Below are positions 17,251 through 25,739 of a DNA stretch of 64,000 nt, in pieces. The stretch lies in the NCBI RefSeq assembly GCF_003410055.1, contig NZ_QUZK01000047.1, positions 1-64,000 of the forward strand, given 5' to 3'. The translations under genes were made by a program, and so were the position numbers. The notes below the pieces were generated by a model, which worked only from the letters and a program-made list of their open reading frames with translations, was not told the DNA's origin and did not search any database. This stretch comes from Wenzhouxiangella sediminis. GTDB taxonomy: Bacteria > Pseudomonadota > Gammaproteobacteria > Xanthomonadales > Wenzhouxiangellaceae. Each line of letters starts with the position of its first letter. Position 1 is the stretch's first letter.

Positions 17251-18392
17251 GCCAGCCAGCGGCGCAGTTGACGGTAGACGGCCGGGTGCTTGAGCAAACC
17301 GAGGTGGCCCACGCCCGGCACGAGCAGGCGGTTGTCTTCCGGAATCGGTAGCGCCCGTTCGGGGTCGTTGTGGCGACCCAGCGCGCTGTCGATCGGCACC
17401 AGGCCATCCCCGGCCGCGCCGTCGAGCAGGCCGCCGACCCGGGTTCGCGCCGTGGCGGCGACGGCAAACAACTCCACATCGGCGAGCGGCGCCGGCAGCG
17501 CGCCGTGGCGCAGGTCGGTAATCCCCGCGCTCCGGATTCCGCCCAGGCGCATGAAGGGCGCAAGGTAGGGGCTGAAGCCCAGCATCGTCTCGAAGCGATG
17601 GCCGAGGCGCTCCATCGGTGCGCCGTGGTGCGGCGTGCCCAGCAAGGCCATGCGCGACACCGAGTCCACCCAGGCCTGCGATTCGGCAGCCCCTGCAGCG
17701 AGCGCGCTGCGGGCCACCAGCCCGCCCATGCTGTGGCCCAGGAAAACGATTTCCTCGACCGGAACCGGCCATTGCTCGACCAGGATCTCGAGCTGGTCGG
17801 CCAGCTCGCGACCGTTGTCGGCGATGGACCGCCCGGTGTTGTAGTGGAGATGGAGCGTCGAGAAGCCGAGCGACTTGCCGAGGCGCTCGGGCATGCCGCC
17901 CGCCTCGCCCCAGTGCAAATCGTTCATGCACAGGCCGTGGACGGCAATCAGCAGGCGGCCCGAAGGCCTTGCGAACGCCTCTTCCAGTCGATCACGTTCG
18001 AGCGTCAGAATCCGGCCTCCTTCCCGAAAGCGCATGGGAATGGCCAGCGGATTGCCGCTGGCGGCAAGATGATCGCCCAGGATGCCGTTGAGCGCGGCCA
18101 GCCACTGCTCTCGGGCGGCCCAGGCGTCGCCTTCCGGCGTCGGGGTGATCACCCGGGATGCCAGGGCGTCGACGCCTGCGCCGACGAGTGCGTTGATGCC
18201 GCGAATCGAGCCGTAGACCAGGCCGGGGATTCCCCGCGTGCGTCCCTCGACGGCCTTGCCCACGGGGGCGGCGCCGGACAAGATCGTCAGGTGCAACTGC
18301 TCGACCAGGCGGCTCGTGCCGCTCACGCCGTCGCCGGCAAGTCGGGCCAGGCCGTGCAGGTCGGCCGGTGTCAGCAATCGGTTCGGGGCCAA
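17247..18392 (-). CDS. Lipase-like alpha/beta hydrolase (PGAP1-like)
   Basis: 381 residues. The oxyanion region IAVHGLCMND and nucleophile elbow GHSMGG (Ser in FLGHSMGGLVARSAL) are clear. Candidate acid and His are in GDGLVPIDSA and PGVGHLGLL. No signal peptide, so probably cytoplasmic. The N-terminal ~100 residues are helical and unlike the core family. Substrate unknown. Confidence 0.82.
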   Translation of the reverse strand: MAPNRLLTPADLHGLARLAGDGVSGTSRLVEQLHLTILSGAAPVGKAVEGRTRGIPGLVYGSIRGINALVGAGVDALASRVITPTPEGDAWAAREQWLAALNGILGDHLAASGNPLAIPMRFREGGRILTLERDRLEEAFARPSGRLLIAVHGLCMNDLHWGEAGGMPERLGKSLGFSTLHLHYNTGRSIADNGRELADQLEILVEQWPVPVEEIVFLGHSMGGLVARSALAAGAAESQAWVDSVSRMALLGTPHHGAPMERLGHRFETMLGFSPYLAPFMRLGGIRSAGITDLRHGALPAPLADVELFAVAATARTRVGGLLDGAAGDGLVPIDSALGRHNDPERALPIPEDNRLLVPGVGHLGLLKHPAVYRQLRRWLA

Positions 18393-18463
18393 GGGCGGGC
18401 AACCGGAAGGGGCTCACTGCTTCGACTGCCGCCGGGGCAATTGGTTGCCTCCGATCGCGCTTG

Positions 18464-18493
18464 GTGACTTTTGCGGGCGAATTTGGGTAAAAT
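18464..18493 (+). promoter_or_regulatory. Candidate promoter of tRNA-Ala
   Basis: TAAAAT (18488-18493) is a good -10 hexamer 20 bases before the tRNA. TGACTT (18464-18469) lies 18 bases upstream as a weaker -35. Confidence 0.5.
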
Positions 18494-18512
18494 ACGCGGC
18501 CAGCCTGATCGT

Positions 18513-18588
18513 GGGGCCGTAGCTCAGTTGGGAGAGCGCAGCATTCGCATTGCTGAGGTCAGGGGTTCGACTCCCCTCGGCTCCACCA
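18513..18588 (+). tRNA. tRNA-Ala (anticodon CGC)
   Basis: 76 nt including an encoded CCA end. The acceptor stem GGGGCCG/CGGCTCC, D arm (GCTC...GAGC), anticodon stem CAGCA/TGCTG with loop TTCGCAT, and T arm (AGGGG TTCGACT CCCCT) fold as a standard cloverleaf. The anticodon CGC reads GCG. A CGC isoacceptor fits a GC-rich genome that uses GCG codons. Confidence 0.97.
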
Positions 18589-18609
18589 CTTTACCTTCCT
18601 GCTTCCTGA

Positions 18610-19947
18610 TCACCCCGTCGCCTCCGGCGCCGTCTGCGGGTGCTCGATGTAGTCGCCCTGGATAAAGTCCACGCCGGCCTGCCAGAACTCGATGACCTGT
18701 TCCTCGCGCTCGACCTCGGGCATGATCACCGCGCGATCCGTGTGGTGGGCGCGGCTGATGAATGCCATGAATTCCCCGGCCAGGCCGGCGCGTTCGTGCA
18801 GGCCGTCGGCAAATCCCGGCGCCAGGCGCAGGAAATCCACGGGCGCCTCGTCGACCAGGCGATGACCGAGCTGCTTCTCTCCGATGCCGCTCAGGCCGAT
18901 GCGGATGCCCAGGGCGGCCAGCCGCTCCATGGCGCGGCGCGTCTCGCCCGAGCGGTTCTCCAGGTCGAAGACTTCGAACTCCACGATCAGGCGCGGCCCC
19001 ACCTCGGGATGGCGCTGACGGATGCGCACCAGCCATTCGAGCATGCGCTCGTCGAAGGCCTCGGGCGAGACGTTGACGAACAGGCGTACGGCCGAGGGGT
19101 TGCCGTGGGCGGTGGCCAGGTAGTGCACGCTGCGCCGCAGCGTCCAGCGCTGCAGGGCGCCGATCAGCTCGTGCCGGCGGGCGACGTCGAGGAAGTGCCG
19201 GGCGGGCACCAGTTTGCCCGAATCGGTCATCAGCCGCGCCCAGGCCTGGTAGTAACGGCCGCCCTCGGGCGAGGCCGCCAGCAGCGGCTGGAATACCATC
19301 CGCAGCCGGTTGGAATGCAGCGAGCGGCGGATCTGCCGGGCCAGCTGCTCGTCGCTGCCGAGTTCCTCGCGCGGCGCGCGTACGGGCCGGAACACGCGGT
19401 ACTGGTTCTCGCCCTGCTCGGCCAGTTGTTCGGCCAGGTGCATGGCATCCAGCAGCGCCTCCTCGGCGCCCCGCACGCGGCGGTCGAACCAGCACAGGCC
19501 GATACTGAAAGTGGCCGTCAGCCAGCGCGAGCCGATCGGGTACTCGGACTCGGTGAGCTTCTCGATCATGTCGGCCGCCCACGACTCGATGTCGCGGTCG
19601 CCGCCGCCCGGCCAGAGCACCCCGACCAGGCTGCTGTCGGCCAGCCTGAGGAAGATGTCGTGGTCGGCCAGTGTGTCCAGTGTGCGCCGCTCGACGAGGC
19701 CGTTGACCGTTTCCAGCCCGCCGAAGCCGAAGTGGTCCCGGCATTCCCGCCAGTTGTTGAAATAGATGCAGGCCACCCCGTGCGGATGCTGCCTGGGATC
19801 GTTGATGAACTGCCGGTAGCGAAATTCCGCATAGCGCAGGAACTTGCGGCGCGCCCGGCGGGTGCCGGCGTGCGCGTCGATCAGTCGAGCGCTGCCGACG
19901 CGCTCGTGTCCGCGCCGGCCGTCGCCTGGCTCAGTCGAATCGGTCAA
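18610..19947 (-). CDS. Degenerate GGDEF-EAL protein (FimX-like, probably a c-di-GMP receptor)
   Basis: 445 residues from a TTG codon at 19947. An N-terminal degenerate GGDEF half (about 40-190) lacks the GGDEF signature. The C-terminal EAL-like half (about 205-440) has FQPLLAA, LFVNVSPEAF and QGDYIEHP, but the EAL motif itself reads AWARL and the DDFG loop reads LSGIG, so phosphodiesterase activity is unlikely. Such inactive EAL domains bind c-di-GMP in FimX. The gene overlaps the 3' end of pilU by 17 bases on the same strand, which supports a role in type IV pilus control. An ATG start is not available at the N terminus. Confidence 0.8.
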   Translation of the reverse strand: MTDSTEPGDGRRGHERVGSARLIDAHAGTRRARRKFLRYAEFRYRQFINDPRQHPHGVACIYFNNWRECRDHFGFGGLETVNGLVERRTLDTLADHDIFLRLADSSLVGVLWPGGGDRDIESWAADMIEKLTESEYPIGSRWLTATFSIGLCWFDRRVRGAEEALLDAMHLAEQLAEQGENQYRVFRPVRAPREELGSDEQLARQIRRSLHSNRLRMVFQPLLAASPEGGRYYQAWARLMTDSGKLVPARHFLDVARRHELIGALQRWTLRRSVHYLATAHGNPSAVRLFVNVSPEAFDERMLEWLVRIRQRHPEVGPRLIVEFEVFDLENRSGETRRAMERLAALGIRIGLSGIGEKQLGHRLVDEAPVDFLRLAPGFADGLHERAGLAGEFMAFISRAHHTDRAVIMPEVEREEQVIEFWQAGVDFIQGDYIEHPQTAPEATG

Positions 19948-21040
19948 TGCTCAGACCTTCGGGCGCGTCGTCGGCGCTGCGGCTTCGAGAGGTGCGAATC
20001 GCCAGGCCGAGGTCGTTGCGCGAATCGGCGTGTTCGAGCGCCTGCTCCTCGGTGATCCTGCCTTCCTTGTAGAGCTTGAGCAGGGCCTGGTCGAAGGTCT
20101 GCATACCGGCCTGCCCGCCTTCCTTCATCGCCTCCTTGATGCTGTCGATGTCGTTCTTCAGGATCAGGTCGGCGACGTAGGGGGTGCGGATCAGGACCTC
20201 CACCGCGGGCACGCGCTTGCCGTCGGTCGAGGGCACCAGGCGTTGGCTGATGATCGCGCGCAGGTGTTCGGACAGGTCGATGAAAAGCTGGTGGTGGGCC
20301 GACTCCGGGAAGAAATTGATGATGCGGTCCAGGGTCTGGTTGGCGTTGTTGGCGTGCAGCGTGGACAGGCACAGATGCCCGGTTTCGGCATAGCTGATGG
20401 CGTGCTTCATCGTCTCCCGGTCGCGGATCTCGCCGATCAGGATCACGTCGGGCGCCTCGCGCATGGCGTTCTTCAGCGCGTTGGCGTAGCTGAGCGTGTC
20501 CAGGCCCAATTCGCGCTGGTCGACGATCGACTTCTTATGTTGGTGCAGGAACTCGATCGGCTCCTCGATGGTGAGGATGTGGCCGGTCTTGTTCTCGTTG
20601 CGGTGGTCGATCATCGAGGCCAGTGTGGTCGACTTGCCCGAGCCGGTCGCGCCGACGACCAGGATCAGGCCGCGCGGCTCCATGATCAGGTCCTTGAGAA
20701 TCGGCGGCAGGTTCAGCGACTCGATCGAGGGAATCTCGCTCTTGATGTAGCGGATGACCATGGCCACCGAGCCGCGCTGGCGGAACATGTTGACGCGAAA
20801 ACGGCCCAGGGATTCCAGCGCGATGGCCAGGTTGAGTTCCATCTCGGCCTCGAAGCTGGCGATCTGCTTGTCGTTGAGTAGCGAGTAGGCCAGCTTGCGC
20901 ACGTCCTGCGAGGACAGCTTGTCCTTGCCCAGGCGCCGGGTCTCGCCCTGGATCTTGATGCCGGCCGGCGCGCCCGCGCTGAAGAACAGGTCCGAAGCGT
21001 TGTGCTTGACCATCGTGTGCAGGTACGCCTCGATTTCCAT
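19931..21040 (-). CDS. pilU: Type IV pilus retraction ATPase PilU-like
   Basis: 369 residues. Walker A is GATGSGKSTTLASM, the Asp box is ILTIEEPIEFLH and Walker B/His boxes are VILIGEIRDRETM and TGHLCLSTLHANN. The N terminus MEIEAYLHTMVKHNASDLFFSAGAP and the C-terminal tail resemble PilU rather than PilT. PilU cooperates with PilT in pilus retraction at the inner membrane. The start at 21040 is preceded by AGGGTGG; the frame extends 20 codons upstream but without a better site. No pilT is visible next to it. Confidence 0.9.
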   Translation of the reverse strand: MEIEAYLHTMVKHNASDLFFSAGAPAGIKIQGETRRLGKDKLSSQDVRKLAYSLLNDKQIASFEAEMELNLAIALESLGRFRVNMFRQRGSVAMVIRYIKSEIPSIESLNLPPILKDLIMEPRGLILVVGATGSGKSTTLASMIDHRNENKTGHILTIEEPIEFLHQHKKSIVDQRELGLDTLSYANALKNAMREAPDVILIGEIRDRETMKHAISYAETGHLCLSTLHANNANQTLDRIINFFPESAHHQLFIDLSEHLRAIISQRLVPSTDGKRVPAVEVLIRTPYVADLILKNDIDSIKEAMKEGGQAGMQTFDQALLKLYKEGRITEEQALEHADSRNDLGLAIRTSRSRSADDAPEGLSIDRFD

Positions 21041-21115
21041 GACCACCCTTTTCCGCGCGAGATGAAGGGGAAGCATAGGAAACCCCTTCGCAGGATGCAA
21101 TCGAAGCGCCGGCGG

Positions 21116-21868
21116 CTACATGCCCCGGAACAGGCTGCGGCCGCTTTCACTTACTGGCAAGGTCTCTTCGTGCCCACGAAGTCGTGCGTGCCAGCGACCC
21201 AGTTCGTCGCGCTCGATCCTGTGCACGGCGTCGACGGCTACGAGCACCGAGCGATGGATGCGCCAGAAACGCTCGGGGTCGAGCCGCTCGCCCAGCTCCT
21301 TGAGCGGCGTGCGAACGATCGCCTCGTCCTCGGCGGTGACCACGCGCACGTACTTGTCGCTGGCGCGCAGGAACAGCACTTCCTCGACCGGAATCAGCCG
21401 GACCGAGTCGCCGCAGGTCGCGGTGATCCAGTTCAGGGGCGCATCGCGCTGCGGACCGAGCTGCTTTTCCAGTCGCTCGAGCAGTTCGTCGATGCGCGGC
21501 GGCGACTCGGCCAGGCGCGCCCGGAGCCGTTCGATCGCCGCGTCCAGTCGCTCGTTGGTGACTGGCTTGAGCAGGTAGTCGAGCGCACCGGCCTCGAAAG
21601 CCTTCACGGCATATTCCTCGTAGGCCGTGATCAGGACGACGTGGGCCCGTCCGCTGGCCGCCCGGGCCACGTCGATACCGCTGGCGCCGGGCATTCGGAT
21701 ATCCAGGAAGAGCACGTCCGGACGGGCCTCCTCGAGCGCGGCCAGTGCGGCATCCCCGTCTTCGCATTCGGCCACCAGCTCGGCCGCCGGCCAGCGACCC
21801 CGGAGAAGGCGAATCAGTTCGGCGCGCTGTGCGCGCTCGTCCTCGGCGACCAGGATGCGGGTGCTCAC
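21116..21868 (-). CDS. LytTR-family response regulator
   Basis: 250 residues. The receiver domain (1-120) has the acidic pair (AEDE), phospho-Asp in VLFLDIRMPG and the Lys in YLLKPVTNE. The LytTR DNA-binding domain (about 150-245) has SVRLIPVEEVLFLRASDKYVRV in consecutive parts, then RIHRSVLV. It overlaps the sensor kinase gene by four bases, forming a two-component pair. Target genes unknown. Confidence 0.93.
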   Translation of the reverse strand: MSTRILVAEDERAQRAELIRLLRGRWPAAELVAECEDGDAALAALEEARPDVLFLDIRMPGASGIDVARAASGRAHVVLITAYEEYAVKAFEAGALDYLLKPVTNERLDAAIERLRARLAESPPRIDELLERLEKQLGPQRDAPLNWITATCGDSVRLIPVEEVLFLRASDKYVRVVTAEDEAIVRTPLKELGERLDPERFWRIHRSVLVAVDAVHRIERDELGRWHARLRGHEETLPVSESGRSLFRGM

Positions 21869-23049
21869 GATGCGGGCTCCAGGGGAATGATCATGGTTGC
21901 GCGGACCCCGCCCGCCGGACTGCTTTCGAGCCGCAGCCGGGCGCCCTCCCCGTAGCGCAGCTTCAACTGCCGCCGGATGTTGTCCAGCCCGACGCCGCTG
22001 CCGCTGTCGGGGGAGAAACCGACACCACTGTCCTCGACGCTGATCCGCAGGTGCTCGTTCTCGCGCCGGGCGGCAATGTCGATGCGCCCGCCGCCGGGCT
22101 TGGGTTCCAGTCCGTGGCGGATGGCGTTCTCGACCAGCGACAGCAGGATGAAGGGGGGAAAGCCCAACGCGCCCGCCCCGCTTTCGGCATGCACCTCGTA
22201 GTCCAGGCGTTCGCCCATGCGCTGCTTCATCACGGCCAGGTAGCGCCGGCAGATCTCGAGCTGTTCTTCCACGGTTGACAGCGACCCGGTCTCGTCGCGA
22301 CGCAGCCGCGGGATGGTCGTGCGCAGGTAGTCGCAGAGCGCATCCAGGGTGGCCTCGGCGTGGTTCGGGTCGCCGCGCAGGCTCGAGCGGACGGTGGCCA
22401 GGGTGTTGAACAGGAAATGCGGCTCGATCTGCGCCTGCAGCATCGCCAGCTGCTGGTCGGCGGCCAGTTTCTCCGACTGCAGGCGCCGGACTTCTCGCTC
22501 GGCCTGGTAGTCGGCCAGGCGTCGTTCTTCGCCCAGGTAGGCACGCAAGGCCAGCCCGCCCCCGACGAAGGCGTAGATGACCAGCAGCACCAGCAGGTTG
22601 ATCGCCAGCGCCCCGGCGCCCAGTTCGCGCTCGAAGCTCGTCCCGCTCAGCTCCGCCAGCAAAGCCGAGGACTGCATGTCGGCCAGGAAGGCCAGCGCCA
22701 GGCCCAGGCCAAGCGCGACCACCACCAGCGCTCGCTCGCGGCGCGCCGGCATTCGGCGGTGGCGGACGAGCGCCGCCAGCACGGGACCGGCGTTGACCAT
22801 GACACCGGCGCCGAAGACGAAGGCGGCGAACACCAGGGCGGCGTCACCGGCGCTGCCGCCCCCGGCGTAGTGCATGACGCCCGACAGGCCGCCCCAGGCG
22901 ACGATGAGCAGGCCGAACAGCAGCGCCCGCCGCCGCACCCAGGGCCAGGAAAACACCGGGTAAGTGCGATAGGACAGCCACCGGCGCGGGCCGCCGACCG
23001 CCACGGCGGCCGGCAGCGGTCGGTTCAATGAGGGGCGCGACTCTGGCAT
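21865..23049 (-). CDS. LytS/AlgZ-type membrane sensor histidine kinase
   Basis: 394 residues. Four to five hydrophobic segments (about 45-185) are followed by a His_kinase domain with the phospho-acceptor in IEPHFLFNTLATVR, N box LVENAIRHGLEP, and G box GVGLDNIRRQL. It lies upstream of and overlaps the LytTR regulator gene (ATGA), so the two are coupled. The pair resembles AlgZ/AlgR (FimS), which also affects type IV pili; the proximity to pilU makes that comparison interesting but unproven. Confidence 0.92.
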   Translation of the reverse strand: MPESRPSLNRPLPAAVAVGGPRRWLSYRTYPVFSWPWVRRRALLFGLLIVAWGGLSGVMHYAGGGSAGDAALVFAAFVFGAGVMVNAGPVLAALVRHRRMPARRERALVVVALGLGLALAFLADMQSSALLAELSGTSFERELGAGALAINLLVLLVIYAFVGGGLALRAYLGEERRLADYQAEREVRRLQSEKLAADQQLAMLQAQIEPHFLFNTLATVRSSLRGDPNHAEATLDALCDYLRTTIPRLRRDETGSLSTVEEQLEICRRYLAVMKQRMGERLDYEVHAESGAGALGFPPFILLSLVENAIRHGLEPKPGGGRIDIAARRENEHLRISVEDSGVGFSPDSGSGVGLDNIRRQLKLRYGEGARLRLESSPAGGVRATMIIPLEPAS

Positions 23050-23064
23050 CGCCGTCAGTATGGC

Positions 23065-24447
23065 TTACAGGGGTTCGCCGCGCAGCGTCATGCCGGCCTG
23101 CTTCAGGACCAGGCCGGTGACCCGGCCGTCGGCGCCGCGCTGGAACTCGATGACCAGATCCAGCGGCGGGTGGATGAAGCGATCCACGCCGTCGGGGTCG
23201 ACGCCGACTTCGGGCTGGGTCTGCCCGCCGGCGCTGCCCTGCACCACGACTTCGCCGTCCTGCGCGGTCACCTCGAGCGTGAAGTCGCCCATGAAACGAG
23301 CCTCGCCCTGGTAGATGGCGTAGCGGCCGACGTAGTCCTCGGCGTCGGCCCCCTCGGGCAGCGCCACGGCCTTGCGCGGCGACTGCAGCGGATAGCTTTC
23401 CTCGACCAGGTGGAAGGCCAGATCCGAGAGGCTGCCGCGATCGATCATCGAGGTGTCCATCAGGACCAGGCTGGCCTGGTCGGTTTCCGGATCGACCACG
23501 GCAAAGCTCGAGAACCCGCCCGTGCCGCCGTCGTGCGCCAGCACGAATCGATCGTTCAGCGGCAGGTGCAGCCAGCCGTAACCCAACTTCTGTCCGCCGG
23601 CCTCGACCAGCACCTCGCGCGAGCGCACGAGCGCGTCGGCCAGCGGGCCTTGCGGCTCGCCGCGCAAGGCGTCTAGCCAGCGACTCATGTCGGCCGCGGT
23701 CGAGCGGACCGCACCCACGCCGCCCAGGTCGGGGTGGAAGTCCCAGTTGGACACCGGCTTGCCGCGTCCGCTGTGCCCCTGCAGGGTCGGGCCCGACATC
23801 GAGGTGTCGTCCATGCCCAGCGGTTCAAGCACCTCGCGTTCGAGCAGTTCGGGCAAGGGCGTGCCCGTGCGCTCGACCAGGGCCAGGGAAAGCAGCATGG
23901 CGCCGAAGTTCGAATACGCGAACTGCTCGCCGGGCGCGCTCGCCAACTCGGTCTCGGCCAGGTCCGCCAGCAGGTCCTCGGGCGCGTAGCCGGCATAGGG
24001 GTTGGCGGGGTCGTCCACTTCGAAGCCGGCCGGCAGGCGCGGCAGGCCGGCGGTGTGCGTCAGCAGGTGCCGGACCCGGATCGGTCCGTCCTCGTGTTCG
24101 GGCACCTCGGCGCCCTCGGGCAGCAGTGCCTTGACCGGCTCGTCCAACGACAGCTCGCCGTGTTCGACCAGACGGGCCACGAGCAGGCCCTGCAGCGCCT
24201 TGGACAAGGACCCGATCTCGAAGCGCGACTGTGCGTCGACTTCACGCGCGCTCTGCGGATCGGCGCAGTAGAAGGCGGTTTCCTCCGACTCACCCAGGTG
24301 CACGGCGGCCGCGCAGACGCCGGAGCGGTCGCCGGCCAGGCGTTCTTCCAGCGTTTCCTGCAGGTTGGCCGCGGTGGCCGTCCCGGCCAGCAGCGCCGAG
24401 GCGGCGAACAGGAGTGATCGCAGGTTGTTGTAGAAAATGGCATCCAT
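23065..24447 (-). CDS. Secreted serine hydrolase of the beta-lactamase (class C/AmpH-like) fold
   Basis: 460 residues with a signal peptide (LRSLLFAASALLAGTATAA). The active-site SxxK is SLSK in IGSLSKALQG, the YxN motif is YSN in FAYSNFGAML, and the third motif is HDGGTGG. A C-terminal ~100-residue lipocalin-like domain (YVGRYAIYQGEARFMG) follows. Family members are peptidases, esterases or beta-lactamases; the exact activity cannot be told. Confidence 0.87.
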   Translation of the reverse strand: MDAIFYNNLRSLLFAASALLAGTATAANLQETLEERLAGDRSGVCAAAVHLGESEETAFYCADPQSAREVDAQSRFEIGSLSKALQGLLVARLVEHGELSLDEPVKALLPEGAEVPEHEDGPIRVRHLLTHTAGLPRLPAGFEVDDPANPYAGYAPEDLLADLAETELASAPGEQFAYSNFGAMLLSLALVERTGTPLPELLEREVLEPLGMDDTSMSGPTLQGHSGRGKPVSNWDFHPDLGGVGAVRSTAADMSRWLDALRGEPQGPLADALVRSREVLVEAGGQKLGYGWLHLPLNDRFVLAHDGGTGGFSSFAVVDPETDQASLVLMDTSMIDRGSLSDLAFHLVEESYPLQSPRKAVALPEGADAEDYVGRYAIYQGEARFMGDFTLEVTAQDGEVVVQGSAGGQTQPEVGVDPDGVDRFIHPPLDLVIEFQRGADGRVTGLVLKQAGMTLRGEPL

Positions 24448-24606
24448 CGAGACTTTCTCCGTGTTGCTTTGGATTCATGTCACAGCTTGCCGACACGCCG
24501 CGGCGTTCGTGCGCCTCTGTGACGAACGCCGGTCCTGCGGCGACGAATGCGCGCCCGGGGCGATGAACCGGGCAGGCCCGTGGGCCCGTGCGCCATAATG
24601 CGAGGC

Positions 24607-25374
24607 ATGAGCGACAGAACGAACGACCAGACAGCCAAGAATATCCTGATCACCGGCGCCAGTTCCGGCCTGGGCCGCGGCATGGCGCGCGAGTTCGCCG
24701 CGATGGGCTGCAATCTCGCCCTGTGTGCCCGCCGCACCGAACGCCTCGAGGAGCTGCGCGAAGAACTCACCGGCAAACACGGCATCCGCGTCGAACTGCG
24801 GGCACTCGACGTCAACGACCACGATCGCGTTTTCGAGGTCTTCAGGGACTTCGCCCGCAGCCTGGGCCGCCTCGACCGCATCGTCGTCAACGCCGGCGTC
24901 GGTGACGGCCGCCGCATCGGCACCGGCCGCTTCGAGCACAACCGCAAGGTGATGGAAACCAACCTGGTCGCCGCCCTGGCCCAGTGCGAAGCCGCCGTCG
25001 AGATCTTCCGCGAGCAGAATCACGGCCACCTCGTCCTGGTCTCGTCGATGAGTGCGGTGCGCGGCCTGCCCGGCCACATGACCACCTACGCCGCCAGCAA
25101 GGCGGGCCTGGCCCACCTGGCCGAAGGCATCCGCGCCGAGTTGATCAAGACCCCGATCGAGGTCACCACGCTCCTGCCCGGCTTCATCCGCACCGAGCTC
25201 AACGAGAAGGCCGACAAGATGCCCTTCGAGGTCGACGAGACCACCGGCAGCCGCGCCATGGTCCGCGCCATCGAACGCGCCCCGGCCACCGCCTGCGTGC
25301 CGGGCTGGCCCTGGCGGCCCATCGGGTGGGTGATGAAGAGGCTTCCGCTGAAGGTGATTGCGAAGAACGCTTAG
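24607..25374 (+). CDS. Short-chain dehydrogenase/reductase
   Basis: 255 residues. NAD(P) site TGASSGLG (16-23), NAG (in VVNAGVGD), catalytic Ser in VSSMSAVRG and YAASK (Tyr161, Lys165) are all present. The start at 24607 follows AATGCGAGGC; the frame extends 20 codons upstream without family sequence. It resembles SDR family oxidoreductases with a hydrophobic C terminus (MKRLPLKVIAKNA). Substrate unknown. A gap with inverted repeats separates it from the following lipid-type operon. Confidence 0.88.
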   Translation: MSDRTNDQTAKNILITGASSGLGRGMAREFAAMGCNLALCARRTERLEELREELTGKHGIRVELRALDVNDHDRVFEVFRDFARSLGRLDRIVVNAGVGDGRRIGTGRFEHNRKVMETNLVAALAQCEAAVEIFREQNHGHLVLVSSMSAVRGLPGHMTTYAASKAGLAHLAEGIRAELIKTPIEVTTLLPGFIRTELNEKADKMPFEVDETTGSRAMVRAIERAPATACVPGWPWRPIGWVMKRLPLKVIAKNA

Positions 25375-25739
25375 GCGGCGGCTTCGCCGCGCGGCTTGGT
25401 TTGTTGGTTCTTTGGTGTTTTGGTTTTTTGGTGCGGCGCGTTGGGTGTTGGGGGATCGGTTGACGCTGGTTCTACCGGTCGTTGAGCGAACCTCGACAAG
25501 TCAAAGAACCGTAGGATGCGTGAAACGCATCAGGACAATCGGGCGGCTGCCCGCAGGCATTCGCTTCTACCGCGGGGTGATGAAGCGTTACGGCATGCGG
25601 TCTTTACGCATCCTACGAAGCCGGCCACCCCACCAAAACACCAAAACACCAAAGCACCAAAGAACAAAGCCCCGAAGGAGCGAAGCGACGCCGGGCCCCG
25701 TCTGCTAACGTAAAACCCTGCGAACCCGGGGAGAAAACC
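25375..25739. repeat. Intergenic nested inverted-repeat element
   Basis: No gene is seen. An inner inverted repeat pairs 25510-25523 with 25604-25617 (CGTAGGATGCGT ends, about 108 bp total), of the GTAGGATGCG type common in gammaproteobacterial intergenic DNA. An outer imperfect pair of TTGGTGTTTTGG-rich (25394-25437) and CCAAAACACCAA-rich (about 25630-25672) sequence encloses it. The whole could fold into a long hairpin, but the outer arms are low-complexity. Confidence 0.6.
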
